The notes under the pieces: generated by a model
What the model was told of the DNA's origin: nothing
What the model saw: the letters and a program-made list of their open reading frames with translations, nothing else
Database searches by the model: none
Program-made: the position numbers and the translations under genes
Shown: in pieces, positions 7,817 to 15,179 of the stretch
How positions within the stretch are numbered: the first letter of the stretch is position 1
Layout: each line of letters opens with the position of its first letter
NCBI GenBank assembly: GCA_900547965.1
Contig: URJE01000024.1
Coordinates: 1-20,964 of the forward strand
Reading direction: 5' to 3'
Length of the DNA: 20,964 nucleotides
Source: an uncultured Eggerthella sp.
GTDB lineage: Bacteria; Actinomycetota; Coriobacteriia; Coriobacteriales; Eggerthellaceae

Positions 7817-8242
7817 ATGAACGAAATCATGTCCCAGTTCCTTACCAGCGAGGTTCAGGCGGTGCTGTTTGTGCTGCTGGGCATTGTTGTTGTCCTGTAT
7901 CTGCTCTCTATTTTCTGGGCTGCACGCGATGCTCGGGCTCGTGGCTTCGGCTGGGCATGGGGCTTGCTTTCCATTGTCCCTATCGTAGGCTTGGTTGCCT
8001 ATTGCATGATCCGTCCTCCGCTTCTTAAGGCGGATCGTGAAGAGCAGGATCTCGAACTTGCCCTGAAGCAGCGCGAGCTTATGAAGTTCGGCGATTGCGC
8101 CAAGTGCGGCTACCCGGTTGAAGCGGATTACGTGCTTTGCCCGAATTGCCATACGCGCTTGAAGAATCTGTGCCCTACGTGCCACCATGCGCTTGATCCC
8201 GCATGGACTGTGTGCCCGTACTGCACTACAAAGATCATGTAG
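7817..8242 (+). CDS. Small membrane protein with double zinc ribbon
   Basis: This 141-residue protein has two hydrophobic segments (about 15-35 and 47-66) separated by the loop WAARDARARGFGWAWG. A charged helix follows (KADREEQDLELALKQRELMKF), then a cytoplasmic domain with four CxxC pairs: C94/C97, C108/C111, C119/C122 and C133/C136. That is the pattern of a double zinc ribbon (DZANK/zinc-ribbon type), which would bind two zinc ions. No catalytic function can be assigned. It starts 2 bp after the valS stop and has a good AGGAGG site (7804-7809), so it is translated from the valS transcript. The tight coupling may hint at a translation- or membrane-quality-related role, but that is inference only. 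Confidence 0.88.
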   Translation: MNEIMSQFLTSEVQAVLFVLLGIVVVLYLLSIFWAARDARARGFGWAWGLLSIVPIVGLVAYCMIRPPLLKADREEQDLELALKQRELMKFGDCAKCGYPVEADYVLCPNCHTRLKNLCPTCHHALDPAWTVCPYCTTKIM

Positions 8243-8272
8243 CTGCCTGTTTACGAACAGGGTAGCGTGAGG

Positions 8273-8331
8273 GCTCAGCCGATCCTGTCTCTTTTATGCG
8301 GGGAAGGACTGGCTGAGCTTTCTGTATTTGA
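8273..8331 (+). terminator. Candidate terminator of the valS operon
   Basis: GCTCAGCC (8273-8280) pairs with GGCTGAGC (8311-8318). The stem continues inward (TCCT/AGGA) after one mismatch and one G-T pair. The T-rich tail TTTCTGTATTT follows. It precedes thrS by ~120 bp. Confidence 0.55.
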
Positions 8332-8451
8332 CAGCGGCTCAAGGATTATGGCAGCTGGTGTGCTAAGGTAAGGCGAGCTCTGTGGTAACATAGCTCGTTC
8401 GTTGATGGTTGTATGGGCGCCTTTGCGCTCTATGCAAGAAAGGAAACGATT

Positions 8452-10344
8452 GTGGAAATCATTCTCCCAGATGGGTCGAAGAAGATTCTCGAGGAAGGCG
8501 CCACGGTTTACGATGTGGCAGCATCTATCGGCACCAGTCTTGCTAAAGCTGCGCTTGCTGGCAAGGTTAACGGTGAGCTGGTGGATGTTACCGCTCAGGT
8601 AACCGACGGGGCAACCATCGAAATTATCACCAACAAGAGCCCAGAGGCTCTTTCCATCATGCGCCACTCGTGCGCGCACATTATGGCTGAGGCTGTTCAG
8701 GAGCTGTTCCCCGGTGCGCAGATTGCATTTGGCCCTGCCACCGACAATGGATATTTCTACGATTTCGAGTTGCCTGAGAATATCTCTTCTGACGATTTTG
8801 CGGCTATCGAAAAGAAGATGGCTCAGATCGTGAAGAGGAACGAGCCATTTGTTCGCGAGGTTGTATCGGTTGAAGAGGCGAAACAGATCTTCGCTGACCA
8901 GCGCTTCAAGCTCGAGCATATCGACGATCTTACCGAAGGTGAAATCTCGGTGTATCGCCACGGTTCTTTTGTTGATCTGTGCGCAGGCCCCCATGTCCCT
9001 TCTGCTGGCAAAATCGGCGCATTCAAGATGATGAAGCTCGCTGGTGCGTACTGGCGAGGTGACGCAAGCCGTGAGCAGCTGCAGCGTCTCTACGGTACGG
9101 CGTTCTTTAAGAAGGCCGATCTGGACGAGTATCTGCATAACCTTGAAGAGGCGGAAAAGCGAGACCATCGCCGCATCGGGCGCGAGATGGACATCTTCAT
9201 GATGCGCGAAGAGGCTCCGGGCTTTCCCTTCTTCCTTCCTAACGGAATGATTCTGAAGAACACGCTTCTTGATTACTGGCGAGAGATCCACCATGAGGCT
9301 GGGTACGTGGAAATCTCCACTCCGCTTATCATGAGCAAGCAGCTGTGGGAGACTTCCGGTCATTGGGATCATTACAAGGACAACATGTACTCCACGATCA
9401 TCGACGAGGAGGAATTCTGCGTTAAGCCCATGAACTGCCCTGGTGGCGTTCTGGTATACGGCTCCAAGCCGCACAGCTATCGCGATCTCCCCATTCGTGC
9501 CGGTGAAATCGGTACGGTTCATCGTCACGAGCTTCGCGGTGCTTTGCATGGTCTGTTCCGCGTCCGCTGCTTCAATCAGGATGATGCGCATCTCTTCGTG
9601 CGTCCCGATCAGCTTACTGATGAAATTGTGGGCGTAGTGAAGCTTATCGACTCGGTATACCAGCAGTTTGGCTTCAAGTACCATGTAGAGCTCTCCACGC
9701 GTCCTGAAGATTCAATGGGGTCGGACGAGGATTGGGCAGCAGCGGAGGCAGGCCTTAAGACCGCGCTCGATCAGTTGGGTATGGAATACGAGGTCAACGA
9801 AGGTGATGGTGCTTTCTATGGCCCCAAGATCGACTTCCATCTGCAGGATTCCATCGGACGTACATGGCAGTGCGGTACGGTTCAGCTCGACTTCCAGATG
9901 CCTCAGAACTTCAATCTGGAGTACACCGATCACGATGGCTCCAAGAAGCGTCCTGTTATGCTGCATCGCGTATGCTTCGGCTCTGTAGAACGTTTTATCG
10001 GTATTCTTATTGAGCATTATGCGGGTAAATTCCCTGTTTGGCTTGCCCCGACGCAGGTAAAGATCTTGCCTGTTTCCGAAAAGAGCCGCGACTATGCCCA
10101 TAAGGTTGCTGAGCAGATCGAAGCAGCCGGTATCCGTGTAACGGTTGACAACCGCGATGAGAAGATCGGCTACAAGATCCGCGAGGCGCGCAGTATCGAT
10201 CGCGTTCCCTATATGCTGATCCTGGGTGAAAAGGAAGCTGCCGAGGGCAATATCTCGGTACGCGACCGTTCTAACGAAACTGTTCCTTCAACCGTTGAGG
10301 ACTTCTGCGCAAAGGTCAAGGAAGAGATTCGTACTCGCTCTTAG
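8452..10344 (+). CDS. thrS: Threonine--tRNA ligase
   Basis: ThrRS is a class II synthetase charging tRNA-Thr and hydrolysing Ser-tRNA-Thr. The 630-residue product starts at GTG 8452 (AAGGA site 7 bp upstream), giving MEIILPDGSKK, the usual first strand of the N-terminal TGS domain (1-60). The in-frame ATG at 8413 adds 13 residues unlike the family. The editing domain carries H72, H76 (HSCAH), C177 and H181 (DLCAGPH). The catalytic domain has the zinc ligands C329 (MNCPGG), H380 (QDDAHLF) and H505 (LHRVCFG), motif 2 (HRHELRGALHGLFRVRCF) and motif 3 (GSVERFIGILIEHYAG). The C-terminal anticodon-binding domain runs from about residue 535. It is a complete, normal enzyme. A TAACAT at 8386-8391 may be its -10 box. 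Confidence 0.98.
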   Translation: MEIILPDGSKKILEEGATVYDVAASIGTSLAKAALAGKVNGELVDVTAQVTDGATIEIITNKSPEALSIMRHSCAHIMAEAVQELFPGAQIAFGPATDNGYFYDFELPENISSDDFAAIEKKMAQIVKRNEPFVREVVSVEEAKQIFADQRFKLEHIDDLTEGEISVYRHGSFVDLCAGPHVPSAGKIGAFKMMKLAGAYWRGDASREQLQRLYGTAFFKKADLDEYLHNLEEAEKRDHRRIGREMDIFMMREEAPGFPFFLPNGMILKNTLLDYWREIHHEAGYVEISTPLIMSKQLWETSGHWDHYKDNMYSTIIDEEEFCVKPMNCPGGVLVYGSKPHSYRDLPIRAGEIGTVHRHELRGALHGLFRVRCFNQDDAHLFVRPDQLTDEIVGVVKLIDSVYQQFGFKYHVELSTRPEDSMGSDEDWAAAEAGLKTALDQLGMEYEVNEGDGAFYGPKIDFHLQDSIGRTWQCGTVQLDFQMPQNFNLEYTDHDGSKKRPVMLHRVCFGSVERFIGILIEHYAGKFPVWLAPTQVKILPVSEKSRDYAHKVAEQIEAAGIRVTVDNRDEKIGYKIREARSIDRVPYMLILGEKEAAEGNISVRDRSNETVPSTVEDFCAKVKEEIRTRS

Positions 10345-10376
10345 TTGAGCAAAGCCCGATAAGTTTTTTCAAAAGT

Positions 10377-10417
10377 AAGCCGCAAAGCAGTTTTATTGCT
10401 TTGCGGCTTTTCTTTTT
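10377..10417 (+). terminator. Intrinsic terminator after thrS
   Basis: A perfect 13-bp stem AAGCCGCAAAGCA (10377-10389) / TGCTTTGCGGCTT (10397-10409) with a 7-nt loop, followed by TTTCTTTTT. Confidence 0.93.
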
Positions 10418-10724
10418 GCTTATCCATCGAATGGGAGAGGGATGATCGGGCGTGTTTATTGGGGCAAGATCTTAAAGGAGCACGAACGTCGATCTGCCGC
10501 GCTTGTCTTTCCTCGCATTTTGCGTGTTTTATCGTTAGGACTTTTCTGATTCGTTCTAATGCATGGCCTAGTGCAGGTCTTTTGCAGCATGCCTCAGTTC
10601 TTCTCCGTCATTTCATGGCCTGCTCGTCAGATGAAGAGCAGGTGACGATAATGAAACGAGAGGCGCATGCATTAGCAAAGAGGAACGAAAATGGTAGAAA
10701 GGAATCAAGCATTCGGAAAAAGCG
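10418..10724. other. Non-coding stretch with long-range inverted repeat
   Basis: No convincing gene lies between the thrS terminator and the trxA promoter. The stretch holds a long-range inverted repeat: TTCGTT-CTAATGCATG (10550-10565) pairs with CATGCATTAG (10666-10675) and, after an 8-nt bulge, AACGAA (10684-10689). Inside it, CCTGCTC (10619-10625) / GAGCAGG (10636-10642) forms a local hairpin. GCATGCCTC at 10587-10595 could compete for the same 3' strand (GAGG.CATGC, 2-nt bulge). This may be a structured transcript or chance; no promoter or terminator clearly bounds it. Confidence 0.35.
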
Positions 10725-10733
10725 TGCTACAAT
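10725..10733 (+). promoter_or_regulatory. Extended -10 promoter candidate for trxA
   Basis: TGC-TACAAT, an extended -10 element with a good hexamer, lies 51 bp before the trxA start codon. No convincing -35 box is visible at 16-18 bp, which is tolerated for extended -10 promoters. Confidence 0.5.
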
Positions 10734-10784
10734 AGGCTTATTAAATGATACTTAACAAGTTGCATTTAGAGAAGGGAGTTTGCT

Positions 10785-11093
10785 ATGGTGCCCCATATCA
10801 CCCAGTCTGAATTCACTGAAAAGGTTGAGAACGTTTCGTATCCTGTATTGGTTGACTTTTTCGCCACCTGGTGTGGGCCATGCAAGATGATGGCTCCCAT
10901 TCTTGATCGGGTTGCGCTTGCCAAACAGGGTAAGGCAGCGGTTTACAAGGTTGATGTTGACCAGGAGCCTGAACTTGCTCAACGTTTTGGCGTAATGAGC
11001 GTTCCGACGCTTATCGTATTCAAAGGAGGGTCTGTCGCCCGGCAGTTTGTGGGCGTCCAGTCCGAGCAGACGTTGCTCGAGGCTCTGGATTAA
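10785..11093 (+). CDS. trxA: Thioredoxin
   Basis: A small cytoplasmic dithiol protein that reduces protein disulfides and feeds electrons to reductases. The 102-residue length is typical. The redox site is WCGPC with Cys30 and Cys33, preceded by VDFFATW. The cis-proline loop is SVPT (Pro74), followed by the strand LIVFKGG. The ATG at 10785 has the site AAGGGAG about 8 bp upstream. Thioredoxin reductase lies 0.6 kb downstream on the same strand and is the expected electron donor. The two are separated by an opposite-strand channel gene whose stop codon is only 9 bp from the trxA stop, with no obvious terminator between them. Confidence 0.96.
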   Translation: MVPHITQSEFTEKVENVSYPVLVDFFATWCGPCKMMAPILDRVALAKQGKAAVYKVDVDQEPELAQRFGVMSVPTLIVFKGGSVARQFVGVQSEQTLLEALD

Positions 11094-11102
11094 AGCCACC
11101 CG

Positions 11103-11573
11103 TTACCGGCGATGTCCTTTGGTGAAGTCGCGATACTTTTGTTCAAGCTCGGAAAGCTCATCGGGAGAAAGCTCGGTGAGCTTTCTCATTTGCTCATCGA
11201 AGGCCATGATGCTGTCGTTTTTCCGTAGTCTCATCATTTCGTTGTAGTAATTGACTACGGTGCCGGTGATCAGGGCAACGACGACAAGCGAAGAAAGCCC
11301 CATCAGAATCGTGATAACGCGACAGATGGTGGTGTGAGCAACGATATCGCCAAATCCAATGGTGGTAATGGCTTGAAAGGAATACCAGACGGCATTGCCG
11401 AAAACAGGGAAAGTCTCAGGCTCGAGGATGCAGAACAATGCGCAGCAGACTAGGAGAAATGCTCCATAGGCGGCGAAGAGTCCGCAGCCTCCAATCTGCT
11501 TGAAGGCATTGGCAAGCACTGCAAGTGACTGTTTGGCGGAGCGGAGGGGCTGATTCTTTTGGGGCGTGCTCAT
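11103..11573 (-). CDS. Small two-transmembrane potassium-channel-like protein
   Basis: From the ATG at 11573 the product has 156 residues. It has a first transmembrane segment (~31-50), a pore helix, the selectivity-filter-like TTIGFGD (70-76; K+ channels have T-x-G-Y/F-G-D), and a second transmembrane segment (~84-108). The cytoplasmic tail is charged (NEMMRLRKND ... LSPDELSELEQKYRDFTKG), possibly helical, with no RCK/TrkA nucleotide-binding domain. This is the minimal two-helix ion-channel fold, active as a tetramer in the membrane. The frame extends upstream to 11756, but that would run through the trxB start, so I use the inner ATG; an ATG at 11636 is an alternative. A minus-strand TACAAT (11603-11608) could be its -10 box. 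It is convergent with trxA and divergent from trxB. Confidence 0.85.
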   Translation of the reverse strand: MSTPQKNQPLRSAKQSLAVLANAFKQIGGCGLFAAYGAFLLVCCALFCILEPETFPVFGNAVWYSFQAITTIGFGDIVAHTTICRVITILMGLSSLVVVALITGTVVNYYNEMMRLRKNDSIMAFDEQMRKLTELSPDELSELEQKYRDFTKGHRR

Positions 11574-11600
11574 AGAGGCTCGTTTCTGCTTGGGTGTTGC

Positions 11601-11640
11601 TATTGTACGCTCAAAGCCCCTATAGGGTGGTCGCATTGTT
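11601..11640. promoter_or_regulatory. Divergent promoter region with palindrome, channel gene / trxB
   Basis: The interval between the channel gene and trxB contains the perfect palindrome CCCTATAGGG (11618-11627). It overlaps a possible + strand -10 (TATAGG, with TTGCTA 18 bp upstream). A - strand -10 (TACAAT, complement of 11603-11608) lies next to it. This layout fits a shared operator, but binding by any regulator is inference. Confidence 0.35.
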
Positions 11641-11688
11641 TGCTGAAGCTCTTGTGATGCCGGGACGAAGAAGGGGAGGGTGCTTCCT

Positions 11689-12633
11689 ATGATAGAGAAA
11701 AAAATTACCGATATCGTGATTGTGGGCGCAGGTCCCGCTGGGCTTGCTGCGAGCATCTACGCTGCACGTGCTGGCCTTTCTGCGGTGGTTCTGGAAGAGC
11801 TTGGAGCGGGAGGGCAGCTTCTCTCCATTGATAATCTTGAGAATTATCCAGGGTTTCCCGACGGAATCAACGGATTTGAAGTTGCCTATTCGCTGAGGTT
11901 GCAGGCGGAGCGGTTCGGTGCCGTGATCGAAAGCGATAAAGCCATAGGCATTTCGTTGGATGAAGGAAATAGGGGTGACGCTCGGTTTGTCGTCCAGGGG
12001 ACGCAGGGTACCTATCCTGCACGCAGCGTGATTATCGCTACCGGAGCGAAACCTGTGCCCCTTCCCGTTGATGGAGCCGCTTCCTTGGTGGGGAAGGGTA
12101 TCTCGTATTGCGCAACGTGCGATGGCAATTTCTTTCGCAATAAGGATGTGATTGTGGTGGGCGGTGGCGATAGCGCTGTTGCCGATGTGGTGTATCTGCA
12201 CCGCATTGCGCAAACCGTTCATTTGGTGCATCGTCGCGGAGAGCTGAAAGCGAGTCCTTGGTATGCCAAGCAGCTTAAGGGTATGGAAAACCTGGTAGTG
12301 CATTGGAACTGTATTGTGTCGGACGTCTTGCAGGAAGAGGGCCGCGTAAGTGGTGCTCGGTTAAAAAGCGTTTTGACGGGGGAAACAAGCACGATTCGTG
12401 CCCAGGGAATCTTTGCGGCCATTGGTACGCGCCCCGATACGGCATGGCTTGACGGGCTTGTTGAGCTTGATGACTCGGGTTACATTGTCGCCGATGAGGG
12501 CGGGGCAACATCGGTTCCAGGCCTATTTGCTGCAGGTGATGTGCGCACCACGCCTTTGCGCCAGGTTGTAACTGCGGTATCCGATGGTGCTCTTGCTGCG
12601 GAGGCGGCTGCTAGTTTCTTGTCTTCATGCTAA
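11689..12633 (+). CDS. trxB: Thioredoxin reductase (NADPH)
   Basis: A flavoenzyme that passes electrons from NADPH through FAD and a CxxC disulfide to thioredoxin. The 314-residue length is typical of the low-molecular-weight bacterial type. Visible elements are the FAD dinucleotide motif VGAGPAG (12-18) and GAGGQLLSIDNLENYPGF. The NADPH domain has the redox site CATC (Cys141, Cys144), VVGGGDSA and the NADPH-phosphate-binding HRR. The final FAD motif is GLFAAGDVRTTPLRQVVTA. I chose ATG 11689 because an AAGGGGAGGG site (11671-11680) lies 8 bp upstream; the GTG at 11680 falls inside that site. It forms a thioredoxin system with trxA just upstream. Confidence 0.95.
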   Translation: MIEKKITDIVIVGAGPAGLAASIYAARAGLSAVVLEELGAGGQLLSIDNLENYPGFPDGINGFEVAYSLRLQAERFGAVIESDKAIGISLDEGNRGDARFVVQGTQGTYPARSVIIATGAKPVPLPVDGAASLVGKGISYCATCDGNFFRNKDVIVVGGGDSAVADVVYLHRIAQTVHLVHRRGELKASPWYAKQLKGMENLVVHWNCIVSDVLQEEGRVSGARLKSVLTGETSTIRAQGIFAAIGTRPDTAWLDGLVELDDSGYIVADEGGATSVPGLFAAGDVRTTPLRQVVTAVSDGALAAEAAASFLSSC

Positions 12634-12655
12634 AATATATGGCTGTGAATTTTCC

Positions 12656-12704
12656 GAGCATGTGCTTGTGGGCGCATGCTCGTGGGCCAGTTGACGGAAC
12701 TGGC
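12656..12704 (+). promoter_or_regulatory. Two consecutive hairpins in the prfA leader
   Basis: GAGCATG (12656-12662) pairs with CATGCTC (12675-12681). Five bases later, GCCAGTT (12686-12692) pairs with AACTGGC (12698-12704) around a 5-nt loop. Neither is followed by a T run, so they are not terminators. They end 24 bp before the prfA start codon and could be a protein- or ligand-responsive leader. A TGC-TAAAAT at 12628-12636, overlapping the trxB stop, is a possible extended -10 promoter. Confidence 0.4.
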
Positions 12705-12728
12705 AATTGAAATGCGAAAAGGAAGAAC

Positions 12729-13787
12729 ATGCGCGAAAAGCTTGAGAAGATCATCGATGCATACGAAGAGCTGGAGCAGAAGCTGGGCGATCCTCAGGTT
12801 CTTGCTGACCAGCACGAATACAATAAGCTCGCAAAGAGCTACGCTGACCAGGGCCCGCTTGTTGTAGCTGCTCGCAAATATGTGCAGGATCTCAACGACT
12901 TGGCAGAGGCCAAGGAGATGCTCTCTGATGCCGATATGAAGGAATTTGCTCAGGAAGAGATCTCTCGTATCGAAGGTGAACTTCCTCAACTCGAGGAAGA
13001 CATCAAGTTCATGCTTATCCCCTCTGATCCTGCTGATGAGAAGAACATCATCGTTGAAATCCGCGCCGCCGCCGGTGGCGATGAAGCGGCAATTTTTGCC
13101 GGTGATCTGTATAAGATGTATCTGCGTTTTGCCGACCATCACGGGTGGAAGGTGGAGGCCATGGACGTCTCCCCATCTGAAGCGGGCGGTTATAAGGAAA
13201 TCCAGTTCAAGGTAACGGGCAATAAAGTGTATTCGGTTATGAAGTTCGAGTCGGGGGTTCACCGCGTCCAGCGAATTCCCAAAACGGAAAGCCAGGGCCG
13301 CATCCATACCTCAACGGCTACCGTTGCCGTTCTTCCCGAGGCGGACGAAATCGATATCGACATCAAAGACAGCGATCTTCGTATCGACGTGTTCCGTGCT
13401 GGTGGACCGGGCGGTCAGTGCGTTAACACTACCGACTCAGCGGTCCGCATCACGCACTTGCCTTCGGGCTTGGTGGTCCAGTCTCAAGATCAGAAGAGCC
13501 AGCTGCAGAACAAGATTGCCGCAATGGCCGTTCTCCGTGCTCGTTTGTACGAGAAGATGCTCGCAGAGCAGCAGGCAGCCGAAGGCGCAAAGCGTTTGGC
13601 TCAAATCGGATCGGGCGACCGTGCTGAGAAGATCCGTACCTACAACGCCCCTCAGGATCGTGTGACCGATCACCGTATCGGCTTCAACTCCACCTACAAT
13701 GGGGTGCTTATGGGAGACTTGCTGGAGGATGTAATTACTGCGTTGCAGGCAGCTGACCGAGCTCAGAAGCTCGAGGAAGCCGTTTAG
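12729..13787 (+). CDS. prfA: Peptide chain release factor 1
   Basis: RF1 reads UAA and UAG stop codons in the ribosomal A site and triggers peptide release. The 352-residue product begins with the helical domain 1. The tripeptide anticodon PxT is P184-K185-T186 in QRIPKTESQGRIHTSTA; this PxT form marks RF1 rather than RF2 (SPF). The catalytic GGQ is at 228-230 (AGGPGGQCVNTTDSAVRITH). The C-terminal NAPQDRVTDHRIG segment is also typical. The start has a good AAAGGAAG site. The next gene, prmC, encodes the methylase that modifies the GGQ glutamine, so substrate and enzyme are neighbours, though a terminator lies between them. Confidence 0.98.
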   Translation: MREKLEKIIDAYEELEQKLGDPQVLADQHEYNKLAKSYADQGPLVVAARKYVQDLNDLAEAKEMLSDADMKEFAQEEISRIEGELPQLEEDIKFMLIPSDPADEKNIIVEIRAAAGGDEAAIFAGDLYKMYLRFADHHGWKVEAMDVSPSEAGGYKEIQFKVTGNKVYSVMKFESGVHRVQRIPKTESQGRIHTSTATVAVLPEADEIDIDIKDSDLRIDVFRAGGPGGQCVNTTDSAVRITHLPSGLVVQSQDQKSQLQNKIAAMAVLRARLYEKMLAEQQAAEGAKRLAQIGSGDRAEKIRTYNAPQDRVTDHRIGFNSTYNGVLMGDLLEDVITALQAADRAQKLEEAV

Positions 13788-13851
13788 CGCCACTGTCGCT
13801 TTGCGGTGCCTGGCAGCGTTGTGCGAGATTTGCGATTCGAGAAGAATCTGA

Positions 13852-13894
13852 AAGGGTAGGGCGTGGCCTAGGGTCGATGTCCTGCCCTTTTTTT
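13852..13894 (+). terminator. Intrinsic terminator after prfA
   Basis: AAGGGTAGGG (13852-13861) pairs with TCCTGCCCTT (13880-13889), with two G-T pairs and an 18-nt loop that can pair partly, followed by a run of seven Ts (13888-13894). Confidence 0.8.
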
Positions 13895-14004
13895 ATGTTG
13901 CAAAGCTGTCTGGCGTACGTCCGGCAAGTGTGATGAACGTGCATGCTGTTCGCGCTGAAGTTCGGCGCGCCTGGCTTGGTAGGTGGTAGTGAAAGGTGGC
14001 CGGT

Positions 14005-14940
14005 ATGGCTGATAACGATATGTGGACCATAAAGGCGGCTCTTGATTGGACGGTAGGGTTCCTTGAGCGCAAGGGGGATGAGAATCCTCGTCTTTCGTCG
14101 GAATGGCTGATGTCTGAAGCTACGGGTTTGAGTCGTATCGAGCTGTATGTGAACTTTGATCGACCTCTTACGCTCGACGAGCGGGCCGTCTTGCGTGATT
14201 TCGTAGCTCGTCGCGGGAAGGGGGAGCCGCTGCAGCTTATCAGCGGTAAGGTTCCCTTTCGCTATATAACCGTCTTGGTTGCTCCGAATGTGTTGATCCC
14301 TCGCCCCGAAACTGAGGTTTTAGTGAGCGAGGCGTTTGCGGAACTGAAGCTTCCGCGTGTTGCCGACCATATTGCCGCAGGCGAAAATGGCGAGGAGGTC
14401 GTTTCCCCCGAATTGCCCGAGCTTCGCGTTGTGGACCTGTGTACGGGGTCGGGATGCATTGCCTGTTCGATTGCCTCTGAATATCCAGCGGCGCATGTTG
14501 TGGCGCTGGACATCGCCCCTGAAGCTCTGGCTCTTGCTGGAAAGAATGTTGCAGCACTTGGGCTTGGCGATCGCGTTGAGGTTCGCGGAAGCGATTTGCT
14601 TGGCGCGCTCGATCACGACGAGAAGGGGAGTTTTGACCTTATTGTCTCCAACCCGCCTTATGTGCCCACAAAGGTATGTGACGGCCTTCCTCGAGAAGTA
14701 AGCGAGTGGGATCCGCGTCTGGCTTTAGACGGCGGGGAGGATGGCCTCGATTTATTTAGAAGGTTCCTTCCCGACGCTCTTTCGTATTTGAAGCCGGGTG
14801 GCGTTTTGGCGGTCGAATTGTTTGAGGGGCACATTGAGCAAGCGTTCAGTTGTGCTTGCGATGCTGGATTCGAGCAGGCTCGAATAGCGCAAGACTTGAC
14901 AGGTCGGCCGCGAGTGCTGGTGGCCCGAAAACCCCGTTAA
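14005..14940 (+). CDS. prmC: Peptide chain release factor N5-glutamine methyltransferase
   Basis: PrmC (HemK) transfers a methyl group from S-adenosylmethionine to the glutamine of the GGQ motif in RF1/RF2, which raises termination efficiency. The 311-residue product has an N-terminal helical substrate-binding domain (~1-90, including GEPLQLISGKVPFRY) and a Rossmann-type domain. SAM motif I is VVDLCTGSGCIA (the family usually has DLGTGSG), and the glutamine-binding motif NPPY is at 216-219 in VSNPPYVP. The C-terminal LDGGEDGLDLFRR and LKPGGVLAVEL are also typical. I chose ATG 14005 (AAAGG 8 bp upstream) over GTG 13996, which overlaps that site. About 18 residues after motif 'PRPETE' (~100-125) include an extra charged stretch, probably a surface loop. 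Confidence 0.95.
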   Translation: MADNDMWTIKAALDWTVGFLERKGDENPRLSSEWLMSEATGLSRIELYVNFDRPLTLDERAVLRDFVARRGKGEPLQLISGKVPFRYITVLVAPNVLIPRPETEVLVSEAFAELKLPRVADHIAAGENGEEVVSPELPELRVVDLCTGSGCIACSIASEYPAAHVVALDIAPEALALAGKNVAALGLGDRVEVRGSDLLGALDHDEKGSFDLIVSNPPYVPTKVCDGLPREVSEWDPRLALDGGEDGLDLFRRFLPDALSYLKPGGVLAVELFEGHIEQAFSCACDAGFEQARIAQDLTGRPRVLVARKPR

Positions 14941-14963
14941 TGTACTCTTTTGTCTTCGAAGAG

Positions 14964-14994
14964 CCGCTGTTCTGCAAAGGAACAGCGGTTTTTT
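14964..14994 (+). terminator. Intrinsic terminator after prmC
   Basis: A 9-bp perfect stem CCGCTGTTC / GAACAGCGG (14964-14972 with 14980-14988), a 7-nt loop, then six Ts. Confidence 0.93.
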
Positions 14995-15144
14995 GTTAGT
15001 GCGGCTTGATTCGCAAAAATCAGATTGCGTGGAACGCGTACGTAACAAGAAATTCCGAAAACGCAGGTCGATCGGTCGCAAAATAATAGTTAGATACATA
15101 GTTTGTGATAATCAAACAGCAGTTAATTAATTTGAAATCGATGT

Positions 15145-15173
15145 TTGATGTTCGTCTGAACTCGTGGTTAAAT
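15145..15173 (+). promoter_or_regulatory. Candidate promoter of the upstream ilv leader RNA
   Basis: TTGATG (15145-15150) and TTAAAT (15168-15173) are separated by exactly 17 bp in AT-rich DNA. Each hexamer matches the consensus at four of six positions. It would start a transcript near 15180 that ends at the terminator at 15378. The AT-rich stretch 14995-15144 before it shows a repeated GGAACGCGT (15031-15039 and 15188-15196) but no gene. Confidence 0.4.
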
Positions 15174-15179
15174 GGATTT

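Noticed and set aside
8243..8451. T-box or other known riboswitch before thrS
   Set aside because: Only a terminator-like hairpin and a possible -10 box are seen; no Stem I motif and no T-box sequence.
10442..10549. 35-codon frame MIGRVYWGKILKEHERR... after the thrS terminator
   Set aside because: The purine-rich stretch before it (10433-10441) is too close to the ATG for a normal site, and no promoter or homology is evident. Conservation in relatives would be needed to keep it.
10396..10755. 119-codon + strand frame after thrS
   Set aside because: It starts inside the thrS terminator hairpin, runs through the trxA promoter, has many Cys/Arg/Ser residues without any domain, and has no ribosome-binding site.
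13933..13989. 18-codon frame before prmC as a possible leader peptide
   Set aside because: No ribosome-binding site, no run of regulatory codons and no terminator/antiterminator pair beside it.
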